Shown here: positions 30,789 through 38,350 of the stretch, piece by piece
How positions within the stretch are numbered: the first letter of the stretch is position 1
Layout of the letters: each line of letters starts with the position of its first letter
Assembly: GCF_022647665.1 (NCBI RefSeq)
Contig: NZ_CP071872.1
Span: 6,200,001 to 6,264,000, forward strand
DNA: 64,000 nucleotides
Direction of reading: 5' to 3'
Source of the DNA: Streptomyces formicae
Lineage (GTDB): Bacteria > Actinomycetota > Actinomycetes > Streptomycetales > Streptomycetaceae
The notes under the pieces: generated by a model
Database searches by the model: none
Told to the model about the DNA's origin: nothing
What the model saw: the letters and a program-made list of their open reading frames with translations, nothing else
Program-made: the position numbers and the translations under genes

Positions 30789-30959
30789 CCCGCAGCCTCC
30801 GCATCACGCGCCCGACCTCACGCACCCGAACGCACCCGATCAAGGTCCCGGTCCGAGCGTAGCCCGAGGCTCCGGTTTTGCGATGAGTCCGGTCGTCGGG
30901 CGGAGTCGGTACTTGGCAGGGACCATATGAAGAACCGGGCGACCGGGGAGGATTCCGCC

Positions 30960-31496
30960 ATGCCGACGCAGTCACCGACCCAGGAACCGCAACCCCAGAC
31001 CGACCTCGACCCGCGCTACAGCTCGCCCGGGGCCACGCCCACGCCGTGGTCGGACGCCGTCACACTGCTGGAGAGGGCCGAGGTCTTCTGGCTCTCGACC
31101 GTGCGCCCCGACGGCCGCCCCCATGTCACCCCGCTGCTCTGCCCCTGGCTGGACGGGGCGCTGTACTTCACCACGGGTGAGGACGAGCGCAAGGCCCGCA
31201 ACCTCGCCGCCAACCCGCACGTCGTGCTCACGACCGGCACGAACGCGTCAGGCGGCGGCTGCGACCTGGTCGTCGAGGGCGAGGCGGTGCGGATCGGCGA
31301 CGAGAAGCGGCTGGCCCGGCTGGCCGGGGCGTGGGAGGCGAAGTACGGCCCGGTGTGGCACTTCGAGGTACGGGACGGGGCCTTCCACTCCTCGGGCGGG
31401 GGCCGCGCCCTGGTCTTCGAGGTCGCACCGGCCACGGCCTTCGGCTTCACCAAGGGCGACACCTACAGCCAGACCCGCTGGCGCTTCACCGCCTGA
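30960..31496 (+). CDS. Pyridoxamine 5'-phosphate oxidase-family (split-barrel) protein
   Basis: A 178-aa soluble protein of the FMN/F420-binding split beta-barrel group: AEVFWLSTVRPDGRPHVTPL (strand pair), LYFTTGEDERKARNLAANPH (flavin phosphate-binding region), VVLTTGT and VVEGEAVRI. Substrate and cofactor (FMN or F420) are not clear. The ATG at 30960 is chosen because GGGGAGGA stands 7-8 bp before it; ATG 30927 has a weaker site. It is divergent from glnE with 171 bp between, and a VOC gene follows after 26 bp. Confidence 0.82.
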   Translation: MPTQSPTQEPQPQTDLDPRYSSPGATPTPWSDAVTLLERAEVFWLSTVRPDGRPHVTPLLCPWLDGALYFTTGEDERKARNLAANPHVVLTTGTNASGGGCDLVVEGEAVRIGDEKRLARLAGAWEAKYGPVWHFEVRDGAFHSSGGGRALVFEVAPATAFGFTKGDTYSQTRWRFTA

Positions 31497-31522
31497 CACG
31501 ACGCACCAGGAGGCACCCCGGC

Positions 31523-31963
31523 GTGGAATGGACCCTCGAAGTGATCGTCATCCCGGTCACCGACATCGACCGGGCCAGGACCTTCTACGCCGACCAGTGC
31601 GGCTTCGACGTCGACCACGACACCCGCATCGGCAAGGGCGTGCGCATCATCCAGCTGACCCCGCCCGGCTCCACCTGCTCGATCGTCATCGGCGAGGGCA
31701 TGCCCCCGGCGCCCGGCCACAGGACCATGACCCCCGGCGCGATCCAGGGCCTCCAGCTCTGCGTCCCGGACATCGAGACGGCCCACGACGACCTCCTCGC
31801 CCGCGGCGTCGCCGTCAGCGCGGTCCAGCACGTGTCCCCGTCGGGCTGGGCCCAGGGCAAGGGCGAGCCCTGGAACTCCTTCGTCTTCTTCACCGACCCC
31901 GACGGCAACGGCTGGGTCGTCCAGGAGGCCCCGGCGCCCCTGGCGGAACGCCGCCATCCTTAG
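31523..31963 (+). CDS. VOC (glyoxalase/bleomycin-resistance) superfamily protein
   Basis: A 146-aa protein of two beta-alpha-beta-beta-beta modules: LEVIVIPVTDIDRARTFYAD, GVRIIQLTPPGSTCSIVIG, IQGLQLCVPDIETAHDDLLA and FFTDPDGNGWVVQE. The ending DPDGNGW and E are the usual metal-ligand strand. Its reaction is unknown. GTG 31523 is preceded by AGGAGG. Probably cotranscribed with the preceding split-barrel gene. The TAG stop (31961-31963) abuts the repeat-like sequence TTAGGGGGTGTCGTTC. Confidence 0.82.
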   Translation: MEWTLEVIVIPVTDIDRARTFYADQCGFDVDHDTRIGKGVRIIQLTPPGSTCSIVIGEGMPPAPGHRTMTPGAIQGLQLCVPDIETAHDDLLARGVAVSAVQHVSPSGWAQGKGEPWNSFVFFTDPDGNGWVVQEAPAPLAERRHP

Positions 31964-31973
31964 GGGGTGTCGT

Positions 31974-32120
31974 TCAGACGACGCGGGCCTTACGGGCGGC
32001 GGCCCCGACCTCCCAGCACTGCCACCCCGAGGAGATCCCCAGGCTCTCGATGTGCCGGAAGTACGACGCCTCCGGGCCGACGGTCGTGACCGTCGGCCCG
32101 GAGTGGCGCCCAGCGCTCAA
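31974..32120 (-). other. Coding-like short open frame downstream of glnA2
   Basis: A 48-codon open frame (weak TTG at 32120) ending with YFRHIESLGISSGWQCWEVG, then AAARKARVV and TGA. The text looks protein-like and has GC-rich third positions, but there is no ribosome site and the glnA2 terminator hairpin (32071-32102) lies inside it. Probably the tail of a lost gene, truncated near the MITE-like end at 31960; could be a tiny real gene. Confidence 0.3.
32071..32102 (-). terminator. Perfect hairpin terminator after glnA2
   Basis: TCCGGGCCGACGGTC (32071-32085) pairs perfectly with GACCGTCGGCCCGGA (32088-32102) across a 2-nt loop, 37 bp beyond the glnA2 stop. Confidence 0.8.
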
Positions 32121-32138
32121 CGCACTGCTGACCTGTGC

Positions 32139-33500
32139 TTACAGCACCGGCAGGTTCTCCCGCAGTTCGAAGGCGGTGACCTCGGAGCGGTACTTCTCCC
32201 ACTCCTGCTTCTTGTTGCGGAGGAAGAAGTCGAAGACGTGCTCCCCGAGCGTCTCGGCGACGAGCTCGCTGCGCTCCATCAGGGTGATCGCCTCGCCCAG
32301 GTTCTGCGGCAGGGGTTCGATGCCCATCGCGCGGCGTTCGGCGTCCGAGAGCGCCCAGACGTCGTCGTCGGCGCCGGCGGGGAGTTCGTAGCCCTCCTCG
32401 ATGCCCTTGAGGCCCGCGGCGAGGAGGACCGCGTAGGCGAGGTACGGGTTGGCGCCGGAGTCGAGGGAGCGGACCTCGATGCGGGCGGAGCCGGTCTTGC
32501 CCGGCTTGTACATCGGGACGCGGATCAGGGCCGAGCGGTTGTTGTGGCCCCAGCAGATGTACGAGGGGGCCTCGCCGCCGGAGCCGGCGGTGCGGGCCGA
32601 GCCGCCCCAGATGCGCTTGTAGGAGTTGACCCACTGGTTGGTGACGGCGGAGATCTCGGCGGCGTGCTGGAGCAGGCCAGCGATGAAGGAGCGTCCCACC
32701 TTGGAGAGCTGGTACTCGGCGCCCGACTCGTAGAAGGCGTTCCGGTCGCCCTCGAAGAGGGAGAGGTGCGTGTGCATACCGGAGCCCGGGTGCTCGGAGA
32801 AGGGCTTCGGCATGAAGGTGGCCTGGACGCCCTGCTCCAGCGCGACCTGCTTCATGACCAGGCGGAACGTCATGATGTTGTCCGCGGTCGACAGCGCGTC
32901 CGCGTACCGCAGGTCGATCTCCTGCTGGCCGGGCGCGCCCTCGTGGTGGCTGAACTCGACCGAGATGCCCATCGATTCGAGCATGGTGATGGCCTGGCGG
33001 CGGAAGTCCATGCCGACGTTCTGCGGGGTGTGGTCGAAGTACCCGGAGTTGTCCGCGGGGGTGGGGCGGCTGCCGTCCAGCGGCCTGTCCTTGAGCAGGA
33101 AGAACTCGATCTCGGGGTGGGTGTAGAAGGTGAATCCCAGGTCCGAGGTCTTGGCGAGGATCCGCTTGAGGACGAAGCGCGGGTCGGCGAAGGATGGGGA
33201 GCCGTCGGGCATGAGGATGTCGCAGAACATCCGGGCGGTGCCGGGGGCCTCGGCGCGCCAGGGCAGGATCTGGAAGGTGCCCGGGTCCGGCTTGGCGATC
33301 ATGTCGGACTCGTAGACCCGGGCGAAGCCCTCGATCGCGGACCCGTCGAAGCCCATGCCCTCGTCGAACGCCTGCTCCAGCTCGGCCGGGGCCACCGCGA
33401 CCGACTTCAGGAAGCCGAGCACGTCGGTGAACCACAGGCGCACGAAGCGGATGTCGCGCTCCTCGAGCGTGCGGAGCACGAATTCCTGCTGCTTGTCCAT
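32139..33500 (-). CDS. glnA2: Glutamine synthetase-like enzyme GlnA2 (gamma-glutamylpolyamine synthetase type)
   Basis: A 453-aa cytoplasmic glutamine synthetase fold. Motifs: GMGFDGSAIEGF (beta-grasp latch), HPEIEFFLL (metal Glu), GQQEIDLRY, MPKPFSEHPGSGMHTHLSLF (split: MPKPFSEHPG, SGMHTHLSLF), HNNRSALIRVP and IEVRSLDSGANPYLAYA. There is no adenylylation-site tyrosine loop of the GlnA type that I can find. In S. coelicolor the gene in this position (SCO2241) was shown to be a gamma-glutamylpolyamine synthetase rather than a true glutamine synthetase (from memory). Start ATG 33500 is chosen because AAGGA sits 7 bp before it; GTG 33506 would be too close. Confidence 0.9.
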   Translation of the reverse strand: MDKQQEFVLRTLEERDIRFVRLWFTDVLGFLKSVAVAPAELEQAFDEGMGFDGSAIEGFARVYESDMIAKPDPGTFQILPWRAEAPGTARMFCDILMPDGSPSFADPRFVLKRILAKTSDLGFTFYTHPEIEFFLLKDRPLDGSRPTPADNSGYFDHTPQNVGMDFRRQAITMLESMGISVEFSHHEGAPGQQEIDLRYADALSTADNIMTFRLVMKQVALEQGVQATFMPKPFSEHPGSGMHTHLSLFEGDRNAFYESGAEYQLSKVGRSFIAGLLQHAAEISAVTNQWVNSYKRIWGGSARTAGSGGEAPSYICWGHNNRSALIRVPMYKPGKTGSARIEVRSLDSGANPYLAYAVLLAAGLKGIEEGYELPAGADDDVWALSDAERRAMGIEPLPQNLGEAITLMERSELVAETLGEHVFDFFLRNKKQEWEKYRSEVTAFELRENLPVL

Positions 33501-33642
33501 AGCCACATCCTTGCAGTTCAGACGGCCTGTGCACCACCGCCAGGGCGTAGAGGAGGAGCTTCAGTATCACGACCCGGGGTTTCGCCCAGATTACGCACCC
33601 CGTATGACATGCGGCACGCCTGCGCTACTACCATCTGCGGCC

Positions 33643-34035
33643 ATGGGGGGCCTGCGGCACGACCGCCTCGCGCGCACCGCGCGTCCCACGGCGCTGGGGA
33701 GTGCCGTGGCGACGCTCCTCGCCGCGCTCTTCGTCTGCCTGGGCGGCCAGGCGGAGGCAGATACGGCGGCTCACGCCGGGGACCGGCCGGGGTTCACCGC
33801 GGCGCCCGGAGCCGCTTCCCACGCCGCGTACGACTGCCCGTACGACCGGGGCGACTGCGGCCTCTTCCCGCACCTCGGCCCGGCCGTGCTCACCGCGCCG
33901 CCGCTGGACGGCCCCCTGGACAGCGCCGGGCCACCGCCCGGTCCCGCCCAGGCGCAGCACGCCGGGCTGCCGCCCCGTACGGGAGCGCTGCCCCGCGCCC
34001 CGGATCTCCACGTCCTTCAGGTGCTGCGGACCTAG
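33643..34035 (+). CDS. Small secreted or membrane-anchored protein of unknown function
   Basis: A 130-aa protein with an N-terminal hydrophobic span (LGSAVATLLAALFVCLGG) and a Pro/Ala/Gly-rich exported part containing YDCPYDRGDCGLFPHLGPAV with two Cys, ending LHVLQVLRT. I recall similar C-termini in Streptomyces proteins beside DUF3105/DUF305 genes but know no function. The TAG stop is formed at the edge of a MITE-like element (34035), so the real gene end may have been changed by it. Confidence 0.55.
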   Translation: MGGLRHDRLARTARPTALGSAVATLLAALFVCLGGQAEADTAAHAGDRPGFTAAPGAASHAAYDCPYDRGDCGLFPHLGPAVLTAPPLDGPLDSAGPPPGPAQAQHAGLPPRTGALPRAPDLHVLQVLRT

Positions 34036-34089
34036 GGGGTGTCCGGTGGATCTTGCTGGGCTCGCGGCGTCATGCGACTCCGTCTCCCG

Positions 34090-34125
34090 CTCCCCCTGGG
34101 CCCTGGGGGCCCGGGAGGTGCCCCC
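34090..34125. repeat. 36-bp palindromic repeat, copy in MITE 1
   Basis: CTCCCCCTGGGCCC, then TGGGGGCCCGGGAGG, then TGCCCCC. It is the reverse complement of the 53576-53611 copy with two differences. Confidence 0.8.
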
Positions 34126-34141
34126 AGTCGTCGGTCGCCAA

Positions 34142-34177
34142 CTCCCCCGTAGCCCTTCGGGCACGGGAGGCGCCCCC
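34142..34177. repeat. 36-bp palindromic repeat, second copy in MITE 1
   Basis: CTCCCCCGTAGCCCTTCGGG, then CACGGGAGGCGCCCCC. It is very close to the copy inside the PhzF-like gene (59922-59957), same orientation. Confidence 0.8.
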
Positions 34178-34362
34178 ACCGCGTTGTCTCCCTCCTCCGC
34201 CGTGGATTCGAAGCCACATCAGTGACATCAGCCGCTGCGCGGCGGGCGCTCCCTGATCCAGCCTGATCCACCGGACACCCCCAAGCAGGACCGTTCCGCC
34301 TCCGCAGCCGACACGTCGGCACATCGGCATATCGACACATCACAGAAGAAGGACGACGGAAA

Positions 34363-35016
34363 ATGGCCGCCAGGACCAGCAAGAACAGCAGCAACGACCG
34401 CCGGGCCCGCATAGAGCAGATGCGCCGCGCCGACCAGGCCCGTGAGCGCCGCAACCGCATCATCACCATCGCGGTCAGCGCCGTCGTGGTCGCGGGCCTC
34501 GTCGGTTTCGGTACGTTCGTGCTGAACAAGGAGTCCGAGAAGAAGGAGCAGGCGGAGGCCGCCGCCAAGGCTCCCGTCAAGGACGAGAAGTCGTGGGACG
34601 CGAAGAAGCTCGGCCGCAACCACGTGACGACGGCCGTGACGTACCCGATGAAGCCGCCGGTCGGCGGTGACCACCACCAGGCGTGGATGAACTGCGACGG
34701 CGACGTCTACGACAAGGCGATCCCCGACGTGAACGCCGTGCACTCGCTGGAGCACGGCGCGGTGTGGGTGACGTACAACGACAAGGCGCCGGCCGCCGAC
34801 CTGCAGAAGCTGAAGGACAAGGTCGGCAAGACGCCGTACTCGCTGATGAGCCCGGTGAAGGACCAGGGCGGCGCGATCATGCTCAGCGCCTGGGGCAAGC
34901 AGGTCACGGTGGACAGTGCGGTCGACCCGCGGGTCGACCAGTTCTTCACGAAGTACGTCCAGGGCCCGCAGACCCCCGAGCCGGGTGCGGCGTGCACGGG
35001 CGGGCTGAGCGGGTGA
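34363..35016 (+). CDS. DUF3105 domain protein, membrane-anchored
   Basis: A 217-aa protein with a basic N-terminus (RIEQMRRADQARERRNRI), one membrane span (IITIAVSAVVVAGLVGFGTF, about 39-58), a charged linker and the extracellular DUF3105 domain: VTYPMKPPVGGDHHQAWMNC (HH and Cys), NAVHSLEHGAVWVTYN (the family's signature with two His) and MLSAWGKQVTV. The conserved His/Cys pattern suggests metal binding, but the family's role is not established. It overlaps the DUF305 gene by 4 bp (GTGA), so the two are coupled. Confidence 0.88.
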   Translation: MAARTSKNSSNDRRARIEQMRRADQARERRNRIITIAVSAVVVAGLVGFGTFVLNKESEKKEQAEAAAKAPVKDEKSWDAKKLGRNHVTTAVTYPMKPPVGGDHHQAWMNCDGDVYDKAIPDVNAVHSLEHGAVWVTYNDKAPAADLQKLKDKVGKTPYSLMSPVKDQGGAIMLSAWGKQVTVDSAVDPRVDQFFTKYVQGPQTPEPGAACTGGLSG

Positions 35017-35726
35017 CGCCGAGGCTGGCCCGTACGCACTGGGCCGCGCTCGTTGCCGTCGTGCTGGCGCTGCTGTTCGCGGGCGCCGCCACGGTCGCGT
35101 CCACGGGCGGCGACGGCACCGGGGCGGCGACGGCGGTCCCGGTGGCGGACTCGGCCGAGGCGGGCTTCGCCCGCGACATGGCGGTCCATCACCAGCAGGC
35201 GGTGGAGATGTCCTTCATCGTGCGGGACCGCACGCAGGACGAGGAAGTGCGCCGGCTCGCGTACGACATCGCCAACACCCAGGCCAACCAGCGCGGCATG
35301 CTGCTGGGCTGGCTGGACCTGTGGGGGCTGCCGAAGGTCGTGTCCGGGGCCGAGCCGATGGCCTGGATGGCAGCGTCGGCGCCGGACCACGGCGCACACA
35401 GCGGGCACGGCGAGCACGGCGGTCGTGACGCGCACAGCGGCGCGGAGGGTGCTGACGGCGCCGGCGGCTCGCTGATGCCGGGCATGGCGACCAAGGCCGA
35501 GCTCGACCGGCTCTCGAAGGCGAGCGGCAGGCAGGCCGAGGTCCTCTACCTCCAGCTGATGACCGACCACCACAAGGGCGGTGTCGCGATGGCCCAGGGC
35601 TGCGCCGGCCTCTGCACGGTGGAGCCGGAGCGGAACCTCGCCCAGGGCATGGTCGACGCCCAGCAGTCAGAGCTCCTGCTCATGGCGGACCTGCTGAAGA
35701 AGCGGGGCGCGGCCCCCCGCGGCTGA
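35013..35726 (+). CDS. DUF305 domain protein, secreted/membrane-anchored
   Basis: A 237-aa exported protein. An N-terminal span (WAALVAVVLALLFAGAATVA) is followed by two ferritin-like His motifs of DUF305: FARDMAVHHQQAVEMSFIV and LMTDHHKGGVAMAQ, separated by a His/Gly-rich insert (HGAHSGHGEHGG). Family members are often near copper or other metal genes; the role is unknown. Start GTG 35013 lies in the stop of the DUF3105 gene. A hairpin terminator follows at 35769. Confidence 0.85.
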   Translation: MTPRLARTHWAALVAVVLALLFAGAATVASTGGDGTGAATAVPVADSAEAGFARDMAVHHQQAVEMSFIVRDRTQDEEVRRLAYDIANTQANQRGMLLGWLDLWGLPKVVSGAEPMAWMAASAPDHGAHSGHGEHGGRDAHSGAEGADGAGGSLMPGMATKAELDRLSKASGRQAEVLYLQLMTDHHKGGVAMAQGCAGLCTVEPERNLAQGMVDAQQSELLLMADLLKKRGAAPRG

Positions 35727-35768
35727 CCAGGACACTGCCGACCACGACGCGACGGCCGCGACCGGCCG

Positions 35769-35798
35769 GGACCGGTCCCGCACATGCGGGGCCGGTCC
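35769..35798 (+). terminator. Hairpin terminator after DUF305 gene
   Basis: GGACCGGTCCCGCA (35769-35782) pairs with TGCGGGGCCGGTCC (35785-35798), one mismatch, 2-nt loop. Confidence 0.7.
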
Positions 35799-35900
35799 TC
35801 CCGTCGGGGGCGGCCCTCCCGTCGGGCGCCCCGACGGTACCGGCGGTAATGTCGAAGACGGCCTTCTCGGCGTCCGCCGCAGTCAGGAGGTACGGACCCC

Positions 35901-36320
35901 ATGACCACCGCCAAGGACATCATGCATCCGGGGGCCCAGTGGATCCCGGCGCACGAAACCCTCGACCGCGCCGCGCAGCTGATGCGCGAACTGAACGTGG
36001 GCGCTCTGCCCATAGCGGACTCGGACGAACGGCTCTGCGGCATTCTCACGGACCGCGACATCGTCGTCGGGTGTGTGGCCATGGGCCATGACCCGTCGCG
36101 GGTGACGGCCGGTGACATGGCCCAGGGCACTCCGCGCTGGGTCGACGCGGGCGCGGATGTGGACGAGGTGCTGCACGAGATGCAGGACCACCAGATCCGC
36201 CGGCTGCCCGTGATCGAGAACAAGAGGCTGGTCGGAATGATCAGCGAGGCCGATCTCGCCCGGCATCTGTCGGAGGACCAGATCGCGTCGTGGGTCGAGC
36301 AGGTGTACGCGAGGGGTTGA
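35901..36320 (+). CDS. CBS-domain pair protein
   Basis: A 139-aa cytoplasmic protein made almost entirely of two CBS motifs: TAKDIMHPGAQWIPAHETLD to LCGILTDRDIVVGCV, and VTAGDMAQGTPRWVDAGADV to RRLPVIENKRLVGMISEADL. Stand-alone pairs bind adenine nucleotides and act as energy or stress sensors; the partner is not evident. AGGAGG lies 10 bp before ATG 35901. Its last 80 bp overlap the 3' end of the convergent hydrolase gene. Confidence 0.92.
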   Translation: MTTAKDIMHPGAQWIPAHETLDRAAQLMRELNVGALPIADSDERLCGILTDRDIVVGCVAMGHDPSRVTAGDMAQGTPRWVDAGADVDEVLHEMQDHQIRRLPVIENKRLVGMISEADLARHLSEDQIASWVEQVYARG

Positions 36321-37245
36321 CCCGCCCCTCCCCCGGCACCAGGACCGCCCGGGCCACCGCGTCCGGGCGGTCGAGCATCATCAGGTGGCCCGACGGCACG
36401 ACGGCCTCGAAACGGGCGCCGTCGCCGAGCCGGCGGGCCAGCGCGCGTTGCCGCTCCAGCCAGTGCCGTGAGCGCCGTGCGCCACGCCCGCCACGCCCGT
36501 CGCACTCGCCGTCCCCGCCGGACGCGGCGGACGCGGCGGACGCGGCGGACGCGGCGGACGCGGCGGACGCGGCGAGCACGGTCACCGGAAGCCCATCCGG
36601 GAGCGGGAACTGCTCGCGCAGAGCGAGGAGTTCGGCGGCGACCGCGCGGTAGTGAGAGTTCTCCAGCAGGGCGCCCTGGAGCACGCGCGAGGTGCCGTAG
36701 CAGCGGCGTACGAGTGCGGCGGGGGCCGGATCGCCGCCGCCCGTACGGGAGAGCCGGACCGCGGCGCGCCGGGTGAGCGGGCCGAGCGCGGCGGGCACGC
36801 CGGCCGCGGAGAGGGCCGTACCGAGGGCGTGCGCGAGGGCCGTGCGGACCGCGGGGGCCGCGGGTACGCGGGCGCGCTCCTCGACGCTGGAGTCGACGAG
36901 GACGAGGCCGGAGGCGCGGTCGGGGTGGAGGCGGGCAAAGGCTTCGGCGTGGAATCCGGCGATGGAGTGGCCGACGACGGTGGCGGGCCCGGTCAGCCCG
37001 AGCGCGTCGAGGAGGGCGGCGATGCGGTGGGCCTCGCCGCTCGCGGAGGGCGCCACGGCCGCCGGCCCGCTCAGCCCGTGGCCCGGCCGGTCGAAGCGCA
37101 CGACGGTGCGGTGCGGGGCCAGCAGCGGTACGACGGGGTCCCAGTCGAACCAGCTCATGGCCAGGCCCGCGCTGAGGACACAGACCGGGCCGCTGCCCTC
37201 GACGACGACGTGGTGCGCCACTCCCCCGACCCGTACGAAGCTCAC
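36241..37245 (-). CDS. Alpha/beta hydrolase with Ala-Ala-Ser repeat and run-on C-terminus
   Basis: A 334-aa alpha/beta hydrolase: VVRFDRPGHGLSGP, TVVGHSIAGFHAEAFARLHP (nucleophile Ser in GHSIAG), VLVDSSVEE (acid region) and SGHLMMLDRPDAVARAV (catalytic His). A low-complexity insert of six Ala-Ala-Ser units (encoded by a 9-bp repeat, 36520-36573) lies after LPVTVL. The usual family end is near DAVARAV; here the frame runs on about 30 basic residues antisense to the CBS gene, as if the original stop were lost. GTG start overlaps the preceding membrane gene by 4 bp. Confidence 0.82.
   Translation of the reverse strand: MSFVRVGGVAHHVVVEGSGPVCVLSAGLAMSWFDWDPVVPLLAPHRTVVRFDRPGHGLSGPAAVAPSASGEAHRIAALLDALGLTGPATVVGHSIAGFHAEAFARLHPDRASGLVLVDSSVEERARVPAAPAVRTALAHALGTALSAAGVPAALGPLTRRAAVRLSRTGGGDPAPAALVRRCYGTSRVLQGALLENSHYRAVAAELLALREQFPLPDGLPVTVLAASAASAASAASAASAASGGDGECDGRGGRGARRSRHWLERQRALARRLGDGARFEAVVPSGHLMMLDRPDAVARAVLVPGEGRVNPSRTPARPTTRSGPPTDAGRDRPR
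36520..36573. repeat. 9-bp minisatellite, six perfect units
   Basis: GGACGCGGC repeated six times without change. It encodes Ser-Ala-Ala repeats in the hydrolase gene (minus strand). Length changes by whole units keep the frame. Confidence 0.95.
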
Positions 37246-37922
37246 GTTCCCTCTCCCTCCCGCGCCACGGAGAGCGCGAGTACCGCCAACCACACTGCCA
37301 CCAGCAGTACCTGGGATCGCTGTGCGGCTCCGAGCGCCCAGGCGCCGTGGCCCGCCTCGGAGGCCGCGACGGCTGCCAGCGTCCAGCCGGTGGCGGCGAG
37401 CGCGAGGACGGCGACGACCGCTCCGGTGCGCGCCAGGGGCGGCCACCGGCCGTAGCGGCGGGCGGCGACGGTGAGCGCGACGACGCCCATGAGCGCACCG
37501 GCCATGGCGAGACCGGAACTGACGGCGTGTGCGGTGTGGGTCGCCGGCACGAGTCCCGCGCTCTCGCGGGCGGCGCACTCCGGGTCCGCGGTCGGCGCGC
37601 AGCTCAGCGGCAGCCGGGAGTCGGCGGCGGTCGCGGCGCCGAAGAGCAGCAGCCCGGCCCAGCCGGCGGCGGTCCAGGGGCGCTGCGGCAGCCGCAGCAG
37701 GGCGAGTCCGGCTCCGGCGAGGACGAGCAGTCCGGCGGCGAGGTCGGTGGCGCGGAAGAGCCCGCCCAGCGGCTGGTCGGCGGCGGCGAGTTCGCTGACG
37801 TACGCCCGGACGGGATCGAGGCCGGTGTGGAGTACGAGTTCGAGCACCCAGGCGGTGTACGCGACGGCGCCCAGCGCGATCAGCAGGGCGACGGTACTGG
37901 ACTTTCCGAGCAATTCGGACAT
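37242..37922 (-). CDS. DUF998-type integral membrane protein
   Basis: A 226-aa membrane protein with six or so spans: VALLIALGAVAYTAWVLELV, ATDLAAGLLVLAGAGLALL, AGWAGLLLFGAATAADSRLP, HAVSSGLAMAGALMGVVALT, GAVVAVLALAATGWTLAAVA and QVLLVAVWLAVLALSVA. The loop VRAYVSELAAADQP and the DSRLPLSCAPTADPEC segment fit DUF998. Function unknown. It leads a two-gene unit with the hydrolase (GTGA overlap). ATG 37922 is preferred; a GTG at 37988 would add 22 residues and neither has a strong ribosome site. Confidence 0.72.
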   Translation of the reverse strand: MSELLGKSSTVALLIALGAVAYTAWVLELVLHTGLDPVRAYVSELAAADQPLGGLFRATDLAAGLLVLAGAGLALLRLPQRPWTAAGWAGLLLFGAATAADSRLPLSCAPTADPECAARESAGLVPATHTAHAVSSGLAMAGALMGVVALTVAARRYGRWPPLARTGAVVAVLALAATGWTLAAVAASEAGHGAWALGAAQRSQVLLVAVWLAVLALSVAREGEGT

Positions 37923-38038
37923 GATGGCCCATGCTAGGTCCGCCTGTGGCCGCAGACCGCGGGCGCCGCACCGAGCCCTCGTCGACACGTGCCGGTATGA
38001 GCGGAAACGTGTCGGTACGAGCGCTTACCCGGCACCTA

Positions 38039-38053
38039 TACCCGGTGGGGGTA
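38039..38053 (+). promoter_or_regulatory. CsoR-like copper operator
   Basis: TACCC-GGTGG-GGGTA, an inverted repeat matching the actinobacterial CsoR pattern (TACCC...GGGTA). It lies 11 bp before a 27-codon ORF and 300 bp before a multicopper oxidase gene. TATACC at 38037-38042 may be the -10 box, so the repressor would sit on the start of transcription. No csoR gene is in the window. Confidence 0.6.
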
Positions 38054-38064
38054 GGGTGCCCGGT

Positions 38065-38148
38065 ATGACGAGCGACCCGAGGGCCCCGTACGGGCGGCTA
38101 CTGCCGTTCACGGCCCTGCTGTTCGGGATATCCGCGCGGCCGCTCTGA
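38065..38148 (+). CDS. 27-codon ORF between copper box and multicopper oxidase
   Basis: ATG 38065, 27 residues (MTSDPRAPYGRLLPFTALLF, GISARPL), stop TGA. The hydrophobic core FTALLFGI could span part of a membrane. No ribosome site is evident, so it would be translated leaderless or not at all. It may be a leader peptide of the oxidase transcript; the 202 bp that follow to 38350 show no other gene. Confidence 0.35.
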   Translation: MTSDPRAPYGRLLPFTALLFGISARPL

Positions 38149-38350
38149 GCGGCGGCCCGGGCACCGGCGCGGAGCGAGGAAGCACCCGCCACTGTCCGTA
38201 CGGCCGATTCCGCCACCCCGCCGGACCGTGCTCGCCACCTCGCCGGTGCTGCGCCAGGAGGAGTGCGTCCGGCCGTCCCGTCCTGCCCGGACGGCGGTGG
38301 CAGACGCACGCCTTCACATGCCTTCACCCCACAGCGAGGTGCACACAGTC

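Larger units (their letters stand above)
34035..34282. mobile_element. MITE-like element 1 with 18-bp perfect terminal inverted repeats
   Basis: The left end GGGGGTGTCCGGTGGATC (34035-34052) and right end (34265-34282) are perfect inverted repeats. The 248-bp body has no gene and contains two 36-bp palindromic repeats and ACATCAGCCGCTGCGCGG, GCGCTCCCTGATCC, which recur in element 2 (53469-53667). It separates the 33643 gene from the DUF3105 gene. Non-autonomous; source transposase unknown. Confidence 0.75.

Noticed and set aside
27579..30900. Long plus-strand open frame opposite glnE
   Set aside because: Only its last part (30960-31496) is a real gene with a ribosome site; the rest mirrors glnE.
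34283..34362. GACACGTCGGCACATCGGCA repeats before the DUF3105 gene as an operator
   Set aside because: Only degenerate short words; no clear symmetry beyond chance.
36520..36573. CRISPR-like repeat array
   Set aside because: Units are contiguous 9-bp codon repeats without spacers inside a coding frame.
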